From Maribacter arenosus (GTDB lineage: Bacteria > Bacteroidota > Bacteroidia > Flavobacteriales > Flavobacteriaceae): a DNA stretch of 64,000 bases. A program made the translations under genes and the position numbers. The DNA is taken from contig NZ_JABTCG010000001.1 of NCBI RefSeq assembly GCF_014610845.1, forward strand, positions 1,079,068-1,143,067. Direction: 5' to 3'. Positions 62,075 through 64,000 of this stretch are shown here, in pieces. The notes below the pieces were generated by a model that ran no database searches, was not told the origin of the DNA, and saw only the letters and a list, made by a program, of their open reading frames with translations. Position 1 is the stretch's first letter, and each line of letters starts with the position of its first letter.

Positions 62075-62746
62075 ATGACTTATGTATTGCTTATTCTCGG
62101 GGTGTTGTTAAGTTTTGCCTTTGTATACTTAGTAAAACCTACAAACACCGGTAATTTTAAGCTCTTACTAGCCTTTAGTGGAGCATTTTTGCTGGCCTTG
62201 ACCATTTTTGAACTTTTTCCATCAGTCTACGAAAAATCGGATTCAAAAACCATAGGGGTCTTTATAATGCTTGGCATTTTATTACAGATATTCCTCGAGT
62301 TCTTTTCCAAAGGGGCAGAGCACGGCCATGTTCATTTTGACATTGAAAAAACCAATTTTCCATGGTTGTTATTTATAAGTCTTTCCATTCATTCATTATT
62401 GGAAGGATTTCCAATTGAGGAACATGGAACTATTCTCTACGGTATTCTAATCCATAAAATACCTATCGCCATTATCCTGAGCATATTCCTTTTGAACTCC
62501 AAAATAAAAATGGTAAATGCCCTGCTATTTATGGTCTTCTTTTCGTTAATGACCCCTTTAGGCAATTACATCGCTTCCAATTTTGAGTTCGCCACTACAT
62601 TCTATGCGCCAATTACAGCACTGGTAATCGGTGTTTTTCTGCATATTTCCACCGTTATTCTCTTTGAAAGTTCTGAAGGACATAAATTCAATTTGAGAAA
62701 ACTGGTCGTGATTTTTATGGGAATAGCAATCGCTTATGCCCTTTAG
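62075..62746 (+). CDS. ZIP family metal transporter
   Basis: 223 residues with about eight helices. The ZIP metal site is visible as HSLLEGFPI in helix 4 and LIHKIPIAIIL in helix 5; the His-rich loop GAEHGHVHFDIE lies between helices 3 and 4. FLHISTVILFESSEGH matches the C-terminal part. ZIP proteins bring zinc, iron or manganese into the cytoplasm. It starts 51 bases after a -7 element; the DUF4268 gene starts at the base after its stop. Confidence 0.85.
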   Translation: MTYVLLILGVLLSFAFVYLVKPTNTGNFKLLLAFSGAFLLALTIFELFPSVYEKSDSKTIGVFIMLGILLQIFLEFFSKGAEHGHVHFDIEKTNFPWLLFISLSIHSLLEGFPIEEHGTILYGILIHKIPIAIILSIFLLNSKIKMVNALLFMVFFSLMTPLGNYIASNFEFATTFYAPITALVIGVFLHISTVILFESSEGHKFNLRKLVVIFMGIAIAYAL

Positions 62747-63184
62747 ATGTTCAGCAGGGAAGAATCGAAACAATTGCGTCATGATTTCTGGATTGCCTTT
62801 GGCAAATCTTTCCCACATAAATGGATCTTGTACGACACCAAAACAAAAGGCCTTTCCCTCAAATTCCATTTTGGCTTGAAAAAGGCTATGGTCTCTATAG
62901 ATATAGAACATTCGGACTTGGCAAGAAGAATGGAATTATGGGAAAAACTAATTTCTTTAAAATCTATTTTGAAAGAAGAATACCTGCCAGAAGCTATTTA
63001 TAAAGACTCTTTCTTGTTGGAAAACCAAAAGGAGATATCAAGGATTTATGTTGAAAAATCAGATGTTTCCATACATAATAAGGATACCTGGCAGGAAACC
63101 ATGGTATTTATGGAAACACGGATGTTATTATTGGAAGCGTTCTTCGTTGAGTACCGTGAATTGGTCGGTGGAAAATTCGATTGA
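62747..63184 (+). CDS. DUF4268 protein
   Basis: 145 residues. Pattern typical of the family: REESKQLRHDFWIAFGKSFP, WILYDTKTKGLSLKFHFG, AMVSIDIEHSDLARRMELWEKL and the C-terminal LEAFFVEYRELV. Cytoplasmic, no signal. DUF4268 domains resemble nuclease-like folds in some restriction-linked proteins, but single-domain versions like this are uncharacterised. Translated directly behind the ZIP gene (TAG then ATG). Confidence 0.85.
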   Translation: MFSREESKQLRHDFWIAFGKSFPHKWILYDTKTKGLSLKFHFGLKKAMVSIDIEHSDLARRMELWEKLISLKSILKEEYLPEAIYKDSFLLENQKEISRIYVEKSDVSIHNKDTWQETMVFMETRMLLLEAFFVEYRELVGGKFD

Positions 63185-63196
63185 TACTATCGATTG

Positions 63197-63829
63197 TCAA
63201 ACCACATCAAGGTAAATATAGAACCAATGACTAAAGGCGCCCCCAAGTACAAATAGATGCCATATAAAATGGTTATATGGTATACTTCTCCATGCATAAA
63301 AAACCGTTCCCAGGGTATAAAAGGCGCCTCCCAAAAAAAGCAACCTTACTCCCCTTTCCGTTGTATGTACCATGAGATTTTGGAAGTCTATTACAATCAG
63401 CCAGCCCATGGCAAGATATAAGAGTAGGGACAAAACCTCAAATTTACCAGTAAAAAATATCTTTAATACGATTCCTAGGGCCGCGATAGCCCACACTATA
63501 TAAAACAGCAACCATCCATTACTATTTTGCAAGGTAATCAAGGCGACTGGGGTGTAGGTGCCGGCAATCAATAAATAGATACTTATATGGTCTATTACCC
63601 TAAATTTCCGTTTTAAATCCGGATCTGAAACCGAATGGTAGAGGGTGGAAGCCAGAAATAGCAATACAAATGAAATACTGTAAATTACAATACTGGTCTG
63701 GGCATATGCTGTCTTATCGGAATTGTGTTGTAATAGGAAATAACATCCCAATATACCCAGTATGGCGCCAAGGGCGTGGGAGATTGCGTTTAGTTTTTCC
63801 TCGGTATGGTATGATAATCCCTTTGTCAT
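63197..63829 (-). CDS. trhA: Hemolysin III / TrhA family membrane protein
   Basis: 210 residues with seven membrane helices of the PAQR/hemolysin III superfamily: EEKLNAISHALGAILGI, FLASTLYHS, RVIDHISIYLLIAGTYTPVAL and IWHLFVLGGAFSHWFYIY. The conserved Ser-His (LYHS), Asp-His (IDHISIYLLIAGTYTP) and C-terminal His pair are present and probably bind a metal. Family members influence membrane fluidity; pore formation is uncertain. Convergent with DUF4268. Confidence 0.92.
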   Translation of the reverse strand: MTKGLSYHTEEKLNAISHALGAILGILGCYFLLQHNSDKTAYAQTSIVIYSISFVLLFLASTLYHSVSDPDLKRKFRVIDHISIYLLIAGTYTPVALITLQNSNGWLLFYIVWAIAALGIVLKIFFTGKFEVLSLLLYLAMGWLIVIDFQNLMVHTTERGVRLLFLGGAFYTLGTVFYAWRSIPYNHFIWHLFVLGGAFSHWFYIYLDVV

Positions 63830-63853
63830 AATGGTACTTCATCTTTCAGGGAC

Positions 63854-63861
63854 AAAAATAC
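63854..63861 (-). promoter_or_regulatory. -7 promoter element for trhA
   Basis: TATTTTTG on the minus strand ends 24 bases before the trhA start. It lies just downstream of the rRNA terminator, so trhA has its own promoter rather than relying on rRNA read-through. Confidence 0.5.
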
Positions 63862-63883
63862 GAATTGGCGGTATGTTCCCATA

Positions 63884-63916
63884 AAAAAAGCCCCCCGCAT
63901 TGCTGCGGGGGGCTTC
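63884..63916 (-). terminator. Terminator of the rRNA operon
   Basis: AAGCCCCCCGCA (63889-63900) pairs with TGCGGGGGGCTT (63905-63916) around a 4-nt loop; on the minus strand seven U follow. A strong G/C stem placed directly behind 5S rRNA. Confidence 0.95.
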
Positions 63917-63919
63917 AAG

Positions 63920-64000
63920 GAAGGCGGCGGCCTACTCTCCCACCTGGTGTGGCAGTACCATCGGCGCAGACGGGCTTAACTTCCCTGTTCGGAATGGTAA
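63920..64000 (-). rRNA. rrf: 5S ribosomal RNA, 3' part (5' end beyond window)
   Basis: The minus strand reads CCGAACAGGGAAGTTAAGCC, then GCGCCGATGGTACTGC and GGGAGAGTAGGCCGCCGCC, the conserved loop and 3' segments of bacterial 5S rRNA. About 80 of ~110-120 nt are inside the window, so an rRNA operon (16S-23S-5S) is expected to the right. Confidence 0.97.

Noticed and set aside
1..64000. tRNA genes, phage, transposase or defence genes
   Set aside because: I looked for conserved tRNA arms, integrase or transposase motifs and restriction or CRISPR proteins and saw none.

Overview
The window looks like a chromosomal segment of a marine member of the Flavobacteriia (Bacteroidota), AT-rich with moderate GC. 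The evidence is a SusC/SusD polysaccharide utilisation locus, lipoproteins of the Bacteroidota type, promoter elements of the TAnnTTTG form close to start codons, and several families typical of this group: an OstA-like protein, CCC-motif membrane proteins, DUF6452/DUF6048-type proteins and a putative flavobacterial 6S RNA. I would not name a genus from sequence alone.

Layout: (1) 1-709, the 3' part of purA with a terminator. (2) 960-6543, a four-gene operon with a GH97 glycosidase, a Tat-exported GH109-like NAD-dependent glycosidase, a DUF1080 lipoprotein and a second Tat-exported Gfo/Idh/MocA oxidoreductase. This is a candidate oxidation-dependent (3-keto) glycan cleavage system. (3) 6719-16141, housekeeping and envelope genes: an OstA/LptA-like protein, a class III aminotransferase, a TPR protein, two tandem DUF368 (PopT-type) membrane proteins, aroE and a large DUF349 protein; then a CBS-domain protein on the minus strand. 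(4) 16764-42166, a laminarin (beta-1,3/1,6-glucan) utilisation locus. The minus-strand run goes SusC, SusD, a glycan-binding lipoprotein with three near-identical modules, GH16, a small lipoprotein, a sugar porter, a GH149-like phosphorylase, a GH17 lipoprotein, GH30, a GPH transporter fused to GH17, GH17 and GH17. A one-protein sensor/LuxR-type regulator sits upstream, and a clan GH-A glycosidase lies divergently beyond it. (5) 42248-47285, nadB-nadA, rny, a putative 6S RNA, zapA and a small coiled-coil protein. (6) 47556-63829, mixed core genes: an M23 peptidase, a TonB-dependent receptor, a cysteine desulfurase, an Smr protein, small membrane proteins, ornithine aminotransferase, rlmD, a THUMP methyltransferase, a ZIP transporter and a hemolysin III family protein. 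(7) 63884-64000, the terminator and 3' end of a 5S rRNA, so an rRNA operon enters from the right on the minus strand.

The laminarin locus reads as a complete pathway. GH16 and GH30 lipoproteins would cut the main chain and remove beta-1,6 branches. SusCD imports oligosaccharides into the periplasm and the lipoprotein GH17 trims them. The GPH and sugar-porter transporters move products inward, where signal-less GH17 domains (one fused to the transporter itself) and the phosphorylase would finish degradation to glucose and glucose-1-phosphate. No GH3 beta-glucosidase is present, which fits a phosphorolytic end stage. The most unusual items are the transporter-GH17 fusion, the GH97/GH109/DUF1080 operon, the 6S-like RNA and a pair of interlocked divergent promoters near 62014.
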